Source of the DNA: Agromyces mediolanus
GTDB lineage: Bacteria; Actinomycetota; Actinomycetes; Actinomycetales; Microbacteriaceae
Assembly (NCBI RefSeq): GCF_014648575.1
Contig: NZ_BMRJ01000001.1
Coordinates: 1,713,608-1,777,607 of the forward strand
Reading direction: 5' to 3'
DNA: 64,000 nucleotides
Notes under the pieces: model-generated
Told to the model about the DNA's origin: nothing
Seen by the model: only the letters and a program-made list of their open reading frames with translations
Database searches by the model: none
Made by a program: the position numbers and the translations under genes
Shown here: positions 15,498 through 22,976 of the stretch, piece by piece
How the letters are laid out: every line of letters begins with the position of its first letter
How positions within the stretch are numbered: position 1 is the stretch's first letter

Positions 15498-16220
15498 TCA
15501 GCGCGCGGGCGGCTCGGCCGTGCCGGCGCTCGCCGCGCGCTCGTCGGTGAGCGTGCGGCGCCTGGCTTCTTCGATGTGCGCGCGCATGAGCCGCACCGCG
15601 GCCTCCTCGTCGCCGCCCGCGATCGCGTCGTAGATGCCGCGATGCTCCGCCGCCGCTTCGAGCGCGTGCGTGCGGCCGGCCCGGCCGCTCAGCCGGAAGC
15701 GCTGCAACTGGCTGCCGAGCGCGGCGAAGGCGCGGTGCGTGAATGGGTTGCCGGTCTGCGCGCTGATGAGCGTGTGGAAGGACTCGTCGGCGACCCAGCT
15801 CGCCTTCAGCGTCTCGGGGTCGGCGAGCTCTCCCGCCCGCTCCATCGTCTCGATGGTCGCGAGCAGCCGGCCCAGGAACTCGGGATCCGCCTTCGTCGTC
15901 GCCTCGCCCGCGAAGCTCGGCTCGAACAGCAGCCTGGCGTCCATGAGCTGCACGATCTCGGAGGGGGAGAGGAGGGGCGCGACCTCGTAGCCCCGGAGCG
16001 GATGCCGCAGCACGAAGCCGGTCGGCTCGAGTCGGGCGAGCGCCTCGCGGATCGGCGTCGCCGACAGGCCCATCTCGCGGGAGAGGGCGCCGATGTTGAG
16101 CCGGTCGCCCGGTTCGCGCCGCCCGCCGATCATCTGCAGCAGCAGCTCGTCGTAGGCGCGGTCGGCGTACGGCACGCGGGTGGACCGCCGTCGCGACGGC
16201 GGGACGCGCTCTTCGCTCAC
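15498..16220 (-). CDS. GntR family regulator with FCD domain (second copy)
   Basis: A 240-residue regulator with the winged helix at about residues 18-85 (L-N-I-G-A-L-S-R-E-M, then T-P-I-R-E-A) and an FCD effector domain. It is strikingly similar to the protein at 5544-6209 along its whole length, with a longer basic N-terminus and an Ala/Pro tail. The GTG start at 16220 has GAGGAG eight bases upstream. It is convergent to the MHS transporter and likely regulates it and/or the BtpA gene. The two regulators may respond to different intermediates of one pathway. Confidence 0.9.
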   Translation of the reverse strand: MSEERVPPSRRRSTRVPYADRAYDELLLQMIGGRREPGDRLNIGALSREMGLSATPIREALARLEPTGFVLRHPLRGYEVAPLLSPSEIVQLMDARLLFEPSFAGEATTKADPEFLGRLLATIETMERAGELADPETLKASWVADESFHTLISAQTGNPFTHRAFAALGSQLQRFRLSGRAGRTHALEAAAEHRGIYDAIAGGDEEAAVRLMRAHIEEARRRTLTDERAASAGTAEPPAR

Positions 16221-16281
16221 TCGGGCTCCTCGGGGGTGGTCGGTCGTGCCTGCTCGAACCTATCGCGTCGCCGGCGCACGG

Positions 16282-16316
16282 CTCGGGGCCCGCGCCGTAG
16301 CGGCGCGGGCCCCGAG
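16282..16316 (-). terminator. strong hairpin terminator after the BtpA gene
   Basis: A perfect 15-base-pair GC-rich stem (16282-16296 with 16302-16316) with a five-base loop follows the BtpA stop on the minus strand. A U-run is absent, as is common in this GC-rich group. Confidence 0.7.
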
Positions 16317-16341
16317 GTGCTGCGGGCGGGAGCTGGACGGC

Positions 16342-17178
16342 TCAGGCCGCCTTCTTGACCTGACCCGAACGCCAGAGCTGCACGAACTCGCGGGTCATCT
16401 CGCCGCTCGCGGGCAGGTCCATGTCGGCGTTCGGCTTCGAGCCGTAGCCGAACACGGCGCCGTCGGCGACCTCCGCGTAGGTGGCGGCGTGCTTCGCCGT
16501 CATGCCCGAGCCGAGGATGATCGGGGCGTCCGCGATGGCGTCCTTGACCTGGCGCAGACGGTCGAGGCTCGGCGGCATGCTCGTGTCGTCGCCGGCGAGG
16601 ATGATCGCGTCGGCGCCGCCGCGGTGCAGCATGTCGGCCGCGATGACCGGCACGGGGCGCTCGACGAGCGGGCGCGCGTGCTTCGTCAGCAGATCCGCCA
16701 GCGTGAGGATGTGCTCGCCGCCGATGTGCTTCTTGTAGCGGGCCACGAGATGCGCCTCGCTGTTGATGATGCCCTGGTCGGTGACCGAGGCGTCGGTGAG
16801 GATGTTCAGCCGGATGAACTGCGCGTCGACCGCCGCGGCGATGCCGAGCGAGGCCTTCCACGAGTTGCGGAGGATGTTGATGCCGATCGGCAGCTCGGTC
16901 TGGCGACGCACCTCGCGGGCGACGACGGCGGCCGCGGCGACGGTCTCCGGCTCGATGGTGACGGGGTAGAAGGGGTAGTCGTGGAAGTTCTCGACGAGGA
17001 GGGCGTCCACGCCGCCCTCGGCGAGGGTGTTCGCGTCCTGCACCGCGCGGTCGATGACGTCGTTCAGATCGCCGGAGAAGGCGGGGGCGCCGGGCAGGGC
17101 GTACATGTGCACCATGCCGATGACGGGGGCCTTGCCGCCGAAGACGCCGTTGAAGCGGTCGAGGTAGGGGTAGCTCAT
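16342..17178 (-). CDS. BtpA/SgcQ family TIM-barrel protein
   Basis: A 278-residue protein of the BtpA family (BtpA of cyanobacterial photosystem I biogenesis; SgcQ of the enterobacterial sgc sugar cluster). Recognisable parts are V-I-G-M-V-H near the start, GVDALLVENFHDYPF, LPIGINILRN, FIRLNILTDA and the final LGSGMTA/ADGAVFGY loops, all typical of a TIM-barrel phosphate-binding enzyme. The biochemical role is unknown; association with sugar operons suggests an aldolase, epimerase or glycosidic-bond reaction. The ATG 17178 follows AGGAG. It is transcribed from its own AT-rich promoter. Confidence 0.82.
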   Translation of the reverse strand: MSYPYLDRFNGVFGGKAPVIGMVHMYALPGAPAFSGDLNDVIDRAVQDANTLAEGGVDALLVENFHDYPFYPVTIEPETVAAAAVVAREVRRQTELPIGINILRNSWKASLGIAAAVDAQFIRLNILTDASVTDQGIINSEAHLVARYKKHIGGEHILTLADLLTKHARPLVERPVPVIAADMLHRGGADAIILAGDDTSMPPSLDRLRQVKDAIADAPIILGSGMTAKHAATYAEVADGAVFGYGSKPNADMDLPASGEMTREFVQLWRSGQVKKAA

Positions 17179-17345
17179 GGGAGGGCTCCTAGGGGATGGG
17201 ACGCGGGCGCGCGGCCGCCATCGGCCGGGCGACGCTGCGTCGACGGGGTTCGTCCGCTCGGCGCACACGCGCCGAACGGCGGCCGCGAGTGCGGCCCGGG
17301 GCGGAAAATGCCTGTCGACCGGCCGTTCTGCTCCCGTTGCTTCAA

Positions 17346-17373
17346 ATAATATTGGATTCTTGTTGGAAGTCAA
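17346..17373 (-). promoter_or_regulatory. sigma-70-like promoter of the BtpA gene
   Basis: On the minus strand TTGACT (17373-17368) and TATTAT (17351-17346) are spaced by 16 bases, the best -35/-10 pair in the window, in an AT-rich patch. The leader to the BtpA ATG is about 160 bases. The rest of the 17179-17470 gap shows nothing else except the promoter of the next gene. Confidence 0.7.
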
Positions 17374-17457
17374 GGCGCGGGGTTCGACGTCAGCCACGGG
17401 GCGGCGGCGCGGTGGGCCGGAGCCCGCGACGGGCGTCGCCTGGTCGGGGATCGCGGC

Positions 17458-17470
17458 TAGGGTGGGGCGC
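17458..17470 (+). promoter_or_regulatory. leaderless promoter of the GH114-like gene
   Basis: TAGGGT (17458-17463) lies seven bases before the ATG at 17471, the usual leaderless arrangement in this window. Confidence 0.55.
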
Positions 17471-18355
17471 ATGCGGGGAGGGGCGGCGGGGCGCGGACGA
17501 TGGCGTCGACTGGGCAGTGGGCTCGCCGCCGCCGGGATCCTCATTCTGCTCGCCGCCTGCGCGCCGAGCGGGGGAGCCGACGGGCCAGGGGGTGCCGAGG
17601 CGTCCGCGTCGGGCGTCGCGCCGACCGCACCGGGCATCGCCCTGCCGCCGGCGGGCGGCCTGCCGGACTATCAGCTCGGCGGGGCATACGAGCCGGCGGA
17701 CGAGGTCAGCATCGTCGCGCGGGACCGTAGTGCTTCTCCGGCGGAGGGTCGCTACTCGATCTGCTACGTCAACGGCTTTCAGACGCAGCCCGGCGAGCTG
17801 CAGGACTGGCCCGCTGAGCTTCTCCTGCAGCGGGACGGCGCCCCCGTCTTCGACCCCGACTGGCCGGACGAGGCGCTGCTCGACCACTCCACGCCCGAGC
17901 GTCGCGAGGCCATCGCGGCGATCGTCTCGCCCTGGATCGCGGGCTGCGCGGCGGCGGGCTACGACGCCGTTGAGTTCGACAATCTCGACAGCTACACCCG
18001 CTCGCGCGGTGCGCTCGCACTCGACGGGGCGGTCGAACTCGCGCGGCTGCTGGTCTCCGCCGCGCACGAAGCCGGGCTCGCCGCCGGGCAGAAGAACGCC
18101 GCCGAGGATGCCGCGGTGCTCCGCGACCGCGGCGGCTTCGATTTCGCCGTGACCGAGGAGTGCGCCGCCTACGCGGAGTGCGGGGCGTACGCCGCGGTCT
18201 ACGGCGACGAGGTCATCGACATCGAGTACAGCGACGAGCTGCCCGTGCCCTTCGGCGAGCTCTGCCGCGCGCCCGGCGCACCGGGCTCGATGGTGCTGCG
18301 CGACCGGCAGCTCACCGTGCCGGGCGATGCTGCGTACGTCTTCGAGACGTGTTGA
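17471..18355 (+). CDS. endo alpha-1,4-polygalactosaminidase-like lipoprotein (GH114 type)
   Basis: A 294-residue secreted lipoprotein: basic N-terminus, hydrophobic core and lipobox LAA-Cys30, then a low-complexity linker to about residue 60. The folded part is a TIM-barrel of the GH114/DUF297 type, shown by YSICYVNGF (strand 1), A-G-Y-D-A-V-E-F-D-N-L-D with the acidic pair at strand end, A-G-Q-K-N-A and F-A-V-T-E-E-C. The family cleaves galactosaminogalactan-type polymers. The last 32 coding bases and stop recur downstream at 19805-19838, marking an insertion exactly at the 3' end of this gene. Confidence 0.82.
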   Translation: MRGGAAGRGRWRRLGSGLAAAGILILLAACAPSGGADGPGGAEASASGVAPTAPGIALPPAGGLPDYQLGGAYEPADEVSIVARDRSASPAEGRYSICYVNGFQTQPGELQDWPAELLLQRDGAPVFDPDWPDEALLDHSTPERREAIAAIVSPWIAGCAAAGYDAVEFDNLDSYTRSRGALALDGAVELARLLVSAAHEAGLAAGQKNAAEDAAVLRDRGGFDFAVTEECAAYAECGAYAAVYGDEVIDIEYSDELPVPFGELCRAPGAPGSMVLRDRQLTVPGDAAYVFETC

Positions 18356-18357
18356 GG
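18324..18357 (+). repeat. left copy of 34-base direct repeat (3' end of GH114-like gene)
   Basis: These 34 bases match 19805-19838 at 31 positions. They encode the last residues of the GH114-like protein (D-A-A-Y-V-F-E-T-C and stop). The three differences are transitions, two of them silent. Confidence 0.85.
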
Positions 18358-18432
18358 AGCCGCCGAGAAAGGGATACCTATGCGTACCTTGATTTGAGCT
18401 TTCATGGCCGGAATGTCGGCGGCATACGGAAT

Positions 18433-18446
18433 CATGGGATCCCATG
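18433..18446. promoter_or_regulatory. 14-base palindrome upstream of the XseA-like gene
   Basis: CATGGGATCCCATG is a perfect palindrome in the AT-richer leader of the XseA-like gene. It could be an operator. It also overlaps a possible but poorly supported ATG start at 18444. Confidence 0.45.
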
Positions 18447-18506
18447 GAGCAGTGTTCCCGCATTTCACGGACTGCGATCGATGGCGCGGGCGCCCGCAGT
18501 TCACCA

Positions 18507-19805
18507 GTGAGCGATGAACGTCGTAGCTCCGCGCCTTGCGACGTGCCGGGCGTGCACGCGATCGTGGGTGACGCGCTTGCCGCTGCCGGAGAGTTGCACC
18601 TCCCCGAAGCCGAGGTCCTGCGCGTCGAGCACGGTGCGAGCGGCGTGCGCCTGCTGCTCGGGGCGCGCGACGAGCGCGGCGAGCTCCGCACTGTCGACGC
18701 GGCGGTCGCTTCGCACTGTCGGCCGTACCTGCCGAAGGGACTCGCCCCTGGGGCTGTCCTCGATGTGCGCGGGCGGCTCTCCGTCGACGCTTCGGCGGGC
18801 CTGCGCCTGAAGATCGGCTTCGTCGCGCGTCGCCCTCCGCGCGACGGCCCGATTCATCGTGCCCGACGCGCGGCGCGTGAGCGCCTGCTCGCCGAGGGCG
18901 TTCTGCGGGCGGCAGCCATCGAACCGCCGCGGGCCCTGCTGGACGCGGCTCGCCGCGTGCTGTTGATTTCGCCGCCGGGCAGCGCTGGCCGCGCGGACTT
19001 CCTGGGCGAGGTTCGTCCTGCCCGCGACCTCGAGGTGCGCGAGATCGCGGTGCGGATGAACGGGGAGGCCGCGGCGCCCGAGCTCGCGAGGCGCCTCGCC
19101 GACCCCGGTGACGTCGACCTCGTCGTCCTCGTGCGCGGCGGTGGAGACTGGCGCGGCCTCGCGCTCTTCGACGACGAGCGTCTCATTCGAGCGATCCACG
19201 CGTGCCCGGTGCCCGTGGTGCTCGGCGTCGGGCACCGGAGCGACGATGAGCTGCTCGCGAATCGAGCGGGTGCAGGTCGGTTCAGCACGCCGACAGCCGT
19301 CGGACGCGAGCTGCGCGCGGCAGCCGGTCGACGACGGCGTCAGCGCGCGGCGAGCGCCTCGCCGGGTGCGCCCTACGAAGCTTCCCGTCGCAACTGGACC
19401 GCGGCTGGCCGCGACGAGCTCGGGCGGCTCCGACAGGAGCTCCAGCGCGCGCAGATCCAGCTCGAGCGTCAGCGCGCCCTGTACGCACTGGCGTCCGGAG
19501 CGCTCGCGGAGCGGGTGCTCCGACGGGTGCGGCGTCGCGCGCGCTGGCAGTTCGTCGCGGCGCTCGGCGGTGCGGCTGCGGCGATGGGCGTGCTCGCCGC
19601 GCTCGCTGCGCCGATCTGGCTGCTCGCCGGAGCGGCGGTGGTCGGCCTCGCCCTCGGAATCTGGCTCGGCCGCGGCGGCGCTCGCGCGCGTCGACCGCTC
19701 GCGGCGACCATTCGGCATCGGCCGCGCACCGACGAGGACTGGATTCGGCTCGCGACCATCGCCTCCCGGCCCCGAGAGCATCGTCGGCTGCTGCCGCCGC
19801 GCTAG
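18507..19805 (+). CDS. exodeoxyribonuclease VII large-subunit-like protein with C-terminal membrane hairpin
   Basis: A 432-residue protein from GTG 18507; an ATG at 18444 would add 21 residues but has no ribosome-binding site. Residues 20-120 resemble the XseA OB-fold. Residues 125-270 match the XseA catalytic core: Asp164, Arg210 in V-R-G-G-G, His243 and Asp246 in G-H-x-x-D, with F-S-T-P-T-A following. Their spacing (46, 33, 3) fits the essential residues of E. coli ExoVII (155, 205, 238, 241). The long coiled-coil tail of XseA is replaced by a short coil and two membrane spans (about 347-392). No small subunit XseB is nearby. A membrane-tethered nuclease is inferred. Confidence 0.75.
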   Translation: MSDERRSSAPCDVPGVHAIVGDALAAAGELHLPEAEVLRVEHGASGVRLLLGARDERGELRTVDAAVASHCRPYLPKGLAPGAVLDVRGRLSVDASAGLRLKIGFVARRPPRDGPIHRARRAARERLLAEGVLRAAAIEPPRALLDAARRVLLISPPGSAGRADFLGEVRPARDLEVREIAVRMNGEAAAPELARRLADPGDVDLVVLVRGGGDWRGLALFDDERLIRAIHACPVPVVLGVGHRSDDELLANRAGAGRFSTPTAVGRELRAAAGRRRRQRAASASPGAPYEASRRNWTAAGRDELGRLRQELQRAQIQLERQRALYALASGALAERVLRRVRRRARWQFVAALGGAAAAMGVLAALAAPIWLLAGAAVVGLALGIWLGRGGARARRPLAATIRHRPRTDEDWIRLATIASRPREHRRLLPPR

Positions 19806-20737
19806 CGATGCCGCGTACGTCTTCGAGGCGTGCTGAGGCGCGGGGCGAAGCCGATCACGAGACCGAGGGCGATGGCCGCCATCCCGAGCCAGGCGCCGGG
19901 CGAGGGGAGCGGTGCGCCGAGCGCCGCGGCGATGAGGGCCGCGGCCGGGGCGGCGGTGCCCGCGCACAGGCCGGCCGCGGCGGCGCCCATCCGGCCGACC
20001 CCCGTGAACCAGAGCACGAAGGCGAGCGCGGTGGCGATCGCGCCGAGATAGGCGATCGCGCCGAGCGCGGTCGGTGAGGCGAGCAGGGCGGGCTCCGGAT
20101 GCTCGGTGAACGCCGAGAGCACGCCGAACGCGATCGCGGCGACGGCGCACGTCGCGGCCGAGTAGCTCCACGCGCCCATCCGCGGCAGCGCCCGGGCGCC
20201 GAAGAGCGTGAGGCCCGCCTCGCCCGCCACGAGGGCGAGGCCCATCAGCACCCCGAGCGGGTCCGCGCGGCCCCAGCCGGTCACGGCGATCGCCCCGACG
20301 CTGACGACGACGGCGCCGACGACGAGGCGGGGCGACGGGCGCCGGCCCGCCGCGAGCGGAGCCGCGAGTGCGAGCACGAGCGGGATGCAGCCGACCGCCG
20401 CGCCGAGGAACGCCGGTTCGGCGTGGGCGGTGCCGACGATCGTCGCGAGATTGAAGCCGACGAGGCCGGTCGCCGCCCCGCCGAGCACCCAGCCCAGATC
20501 GCGGAGTCGCGGCAGCACGAGGCGCACCCGGAAGATCCGCGCGAACACCACGATGGCCGCGACGGCCACGGCGTAGCGGGCGGACTGCAGGGCGAACACC
20601 GGCAGGGTGCGCGTCGCGTCGATGACCGCGACGCTGCTGCCGAGCAGCGCCATCGCGGCGAGTCCCGGCCAGAGCGCCCACCAGCCGAGCCCGGCGGTGC
20701 GGGATGGGGCGGTCGCCGTGAGAGAGGTAGTGGGCAT
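19802..20737 (-). CDS. EamA/DMT family transporter
   Basis: A 311-residue, ten-span exporter of the drug/metabolite transporter superfamily with two EamA halves (the second begins near L-G-V-L-M-G-L-A-L). Small hydrophobic residues dominate and a short basic tail ends the protein. The ATG at 20737 was chosen because an upstream ATG (20767) would sit inside the operator. It is divergent from a MocR regulator, a common pairing for amino-acid or amine exporters. Its last codons are encoded by the right direct repeat, so the insertion next door redefined its C-terminus. Confidence 0.85.
   Translation of the reverse strand: MPTTSLTATAPSRTAGLGWWALWPGLAAMALLGSSVAVIDATRTLPVFALQSARYAVAVAAIVVFARIFRVRLVLPRLRDLGWVLGGAATGLVGFNLATIVGTAHAEPAFLGAAVGCIPLVLALAAPLAAGRRPSPRLVVGAVVVSVGAIAVTGWGRADPLGVLMGLALVAGEAGLTLFGARALPRMGAWSYSAATCAVAAIAFGVLSAFTEHPEPALLASPTALGAIAYLGAIATALAFVLWFTGVGRMGAAAAGLCAGTAAPAAALIAAALGAPLPSPGAWLGMAAIALGLVIGFAPRLSTPRRRTRHR
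19805..19838 (+). repeat. right copy of 34-base direct repeat
   Basis: Matches 18324-18357 at 31 of 34 positions. It begins at the last base of the XseA-like stop codon and overlaps the 3' end of the convergent DMT transporter gene, whose own stop uses the same CTAG tetranucleotide. Confidence 0.85.
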
Positions 20738-20763
20738 GCCGCGAGCCTGCCCGCTCGAATGGA

Positions 20764-20802
20764 CCATCGACAGGTGCCATCGATGATGGATAGATTGGGC
20801 CA
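20764..20802. promoter_or_regulatory. divergent promoter/operator between DMT exporter and MocR regulator
   Basis: CCATCGA occurs twice (20764-20770 and 20777-20783, 13-base step), and the second copy extends into the inverted repeat CCATC-GAT-GATGG (20777-20789). Direct repeats plus an inverted repeat are typical of MocR operators. TAGATT (20791-20796) six bases before the ATG at 20803 gives a leaderless start for the regulator. Confidence 0.6.
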
Positions 20803-22254
20803 ATGCCGGGCGACGGATTCCTCCTGCTGGATTCGACCGCGGTGCCGCGCGGACGTCGCGCGGACTGGCTCGCCGGCGAACTGCGTGCGGCCATCGCGGG
20901 TGGCGCCCTGCGCGCGGGGTCCAGGCTGCCGGCGACCCGGGTGCTCGCGGGCGAACTCGGCTTCGCCAGGAACACCGTCGCCGAGGCGTATCGCCGGCTC
21001 GCGGAGGAGGCCCTCGTGGAGCCCCGCGTCGGCGTCGGCACGGTCGTCGCCGCATCGAGCGCGCGCAGCACGCGGGCGGCGGCGCCGCGAACGGCGAGGC
21101 CACGCTCGGCCTCATCGCGCGGCGACGGGCGCGTCGCACCGGCGCACTCCCCGCAGGGCCCGGCGCACGAGCCGATCGATCTCGCCGCCGGCCTGCCCGA
21201 GCTCACGGCGTTCCCCCGCGCGGCCTGGCTGCGCGCGGAGCGCGAGGTGCTCGCCGAGGCATCCCGGCGCACGCTCGGCTATCAGGACCCGGCCGGCGCC
21301 CCGGCGCTCCGCGAGGCGCTCTCGGCCTGGCTCGCCCGCTCGCGCGGCGTGGTCACCGAACCGGGCGGCGTCATCGTCACCGCCGGCGTCACCGGGGCGC
21401 TCGCGCTGCTCGCCGGGGCGCTCCTCGGCGAGGGACACGACTCGGTGGCGCTCGAGGATCCGGGCGCGACCGGCAATCGCCGCATCCTGGAGTACTGGAT
21501 GCCGCGGGTCGAGCCCGTGCCCGTCGACGCGGACGGCCTCGTGGTCGAGGAGCTCCGACGGCGCGACGCCGACGCCGTCCTCGTGACGCCCGCGCACCAG
21601 TACCCGAGCGGCGTCGTGCTCGCCCCCGGGCGGCGGCGGGAGCTGGTGGCGTGGGCGGACGAACGGGCCCGCCGGCTCATCGTCGAGGACGACTACGACG
21701 CCGAGTACCGATACGACCGGCGGCCCGTGCGCGCGCTGCAGCCGCTCGCGCCCGAGCGCGTCGCCTACACCTCGAGTCTGTCGAAGACGCTCGCGCCCGC
21801 CCTCCGGCTCGGCTGGCTCGTGCCGCCGACGCGGCTCGTCGAGCAGCTCGTCGAACGGCAGTGGGCGAGCGGGCTGGGGTCGCCGGCGCTGCCGCAGCTC
21901 GCGCTGGCACGGCTGCTCGACTCCGGCGCGCTCGAACGGCACCTCCGGGCGATGCGGGCTCGACACCGGCTGCGCCGGGATGCCGCCGTCGCGGCGGTGC
22001 GCGCCCAGCTGCCCGAGGCACGCGTGCACGGCGTGGCCGCGGGCCTCCACCTGCTGCTGGAGCTCCCCGGCGGCGTCGACGATGCCCGGGTCGCCGCCGC
22101 GGCACGCGAACTGGGCGTGCTCGTGCAGCCGCTCAGCGTGCAGCGGCACCGCCCCGGCCCGCCCGGCCTCATCGTGCACTACGCGGCGACGCATCCCGCG
22201 CGCTTCGAACGGGCGATCGCCACGATCGCCCGGGCCGTCCGCGGCGCACGGTGA
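20803..22254 (+). CDS. MocR/PdxR-like regulator (GntR winged helix fused to aminotransferase fold)
   Basis: A 483-residue fusion. Residues about 15-75 form a GntR winged helix (LPATRVLAGELGFARNT-type residues, then A-Y-R-R-L). A linker rich in Ala/Arg leads to a class I aminotransferase-like domain (about 125-480) with the PLP lysine Lys328 in S-L-S-K-T-L and the binding residues V-E-D-D-Y-D and Y-D-R-R-P. Family members sense PLP, sometimes with an amino compound, and activate or repress neighbouring genes. The divergent DMT exporter is the likely target. Confidence 0.88.
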   Translation: MPGDGFLLLDSTAVPRGRRADWLAGELRAAIAGGALRAGSRLPATRVLAGELGFARNTVAEAYRRLAEEALVEPRVGVGTVVAASSARSTRAAAPRTARPRSASSRGDGRVAPAHSPQGPAHEPIDLAAGLPELTAFPRAAWLRAEREVLAEASRRTLGYQDPAGAPALREALSAWLARSRGVVTEPGGVIVTAGVTGALALLAGALLGEGHDSVALEDPGATGNRRILEYWMPRVEPVPVDADGLVVEELRRRDADAVLVTPAHQYPSGVVLAPGRRRELVAWADERARRLIVEDDYDAEYRYDRRPVRALQPLAPERVAYTSSLSKTLAPALRLGWLVPPTRLVEQLVERQWASGLGSPALPQLALARLLDSGALERHLRAMRARHRLRRDAAVAAVRAQLPEARVHGVAAGLHLLLELPGGVDDARVAAAARELGVLVQPLSVQRHRPGPPGLIVHYAATHPARFERAIATIARAVRGAR

Positions 22255-22282
22255 AGCACGCCTCCGTGTCGCCGGTCGTCGC

Positions 22283-22294
22283 TATCGTGGGCAC
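22283..22294 (+). promoter_or_regulatory. leaderless promoter of the YdeI-like gene
   Basis: TATCGT (22283-22288) is followed by six bases and the GTG start at 22295. Confidence 0.55.
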
Positions 22295-22879
22295 GTGCCC
22301 GCAGAGTCCCCTGAGCCCTTCGTCGTCCCCGACGCCGCAGCCTGGCGCGCCTGGCTCGACGCCAACGAGCACGAGTCCGACGGGGTCTGGCTGCTGCTCG
22401 CGAAGAAGGGCACGCGCACGCCCACCTCGCTGAGCTACGCCGAGGCGCTCGACGAGGCCCTCTGCAGCGGGTGGATCGACGGGCAGAAGCGCAGCTACGA
22501 CGAGGCGACCTTCCTGCAGCGCTTCACTCCGCGGCGCCGCGCCTCGCTCTGGTCGCAGCGCAACATCGGGCTCGTCGCCGCGCTCATCGAGGCGGGCCGC
22601 ATGCGGCCGCGCGGCGAGGCCGAGATCGCGCGGGCGAAGGCCGACGGCCGCTGGGACCGCGCCTACGCGGGCTCGAAGACCGCCGAGGTGTCGCCCGAGC
22701 TGCAGGCGGCGCTCGACGCGGAGCCCGCGGCCGCCGAGCTCTTCGCGAGGCTCAACGCCACGAACCGCTTCGCGGTGCTGCACCGCATCGCGACCGCCCC
22801 GAGCGAGACGAGTCGCCGCAACCGCCTCGAGAAGCTCGTCGGCATGCTCGCCAGGGGCGAGACCCCATACCCGCAATGA
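22295..22879 (+). CDS. YdeI/OmpD-associated family protein
   Basis: A 194-residue cytosolic protein of the YdeI/OmdA family. Recognisable parts are the W-L-x-x-N-H/E-x-E-S-D-G-V-W-L start, S-L-S-Y-x-E-A-L-D-E-A-L-x-x-G-W-I-D-G, the R-R-R-A-S-L-W-S-x-R-N region and the C-terminal helical bundle. The family is linked to stress and peptide resistance in some bacteria, but its biochemistry is unknown. The GTG start was picked from the leaderless promoter; the family N-terminus fits this start. It stands alone after the MocR gene. Confidence 0.82.
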   Translation: MPAESPEPFVVPDAAAWRAWLDANEHESDGVWLLLAKKGTRTPTSLSYAEALDEALCSGWIDGQKRSYDEATFLQRFTPRRRASLWSQRNIGLVAALIEAGRMRPRGEAEIARAKADGRWDRAYAGSKTAEVSPELQAALDAEPAAAELFARLNATNRFAVLHRIATAPSETSRRNRLEKLVGMLARGETPYPQ

Positions 22880-22976
22880 GCCGCCCCGGCGCCCACCCTG
22901 GCGGGTGCGCGACATCGGGGCGGCGTGTGACGCGACCGAGTTGCACCCGTCGGGCAGTTTCGGCACGCTGAGTACC

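Larger units (their letters stand above)
18358..19838. mobile_element. putative 1.48-kb single-gene integrated element between direct repeats
   Basis: The segment between the left repeat and the end of the right repeat contains only the XseA-like gene and an AT-richer leader (18360-18506). The coding stop of that gene touches the right repeat (CTAG at 19802-19805). The left copy completes the GH114-like reading frame and the right copy would do so too (last residues D-A-A-Y-V-F-E-A-C), as when an element integrates at a gene end and supplies a substitute 3' end. No integrase, transposase or terminal inverted repeat is present, so the mechanism is unknown. Confidence 0.55.

Noticed and set aside
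18444-18506. ATG 18444 as start of the XseA-like gene
   Set aside because: No ribosome-binding site, it lies in a perfect palindrome, and the added 21 residues have no similarity to the OB-fold. GTG 18507 is preferred, though not proven.
19108-19836. Open frame ending in D-A-A-Y-V-F-E-A-C that could be read as a gene
   Set aside because: It is a shadow frame of the XseA-like gene. Its end matches the GH114-like protein only because the 34-base repeat restores that frame; the rest has no family features.
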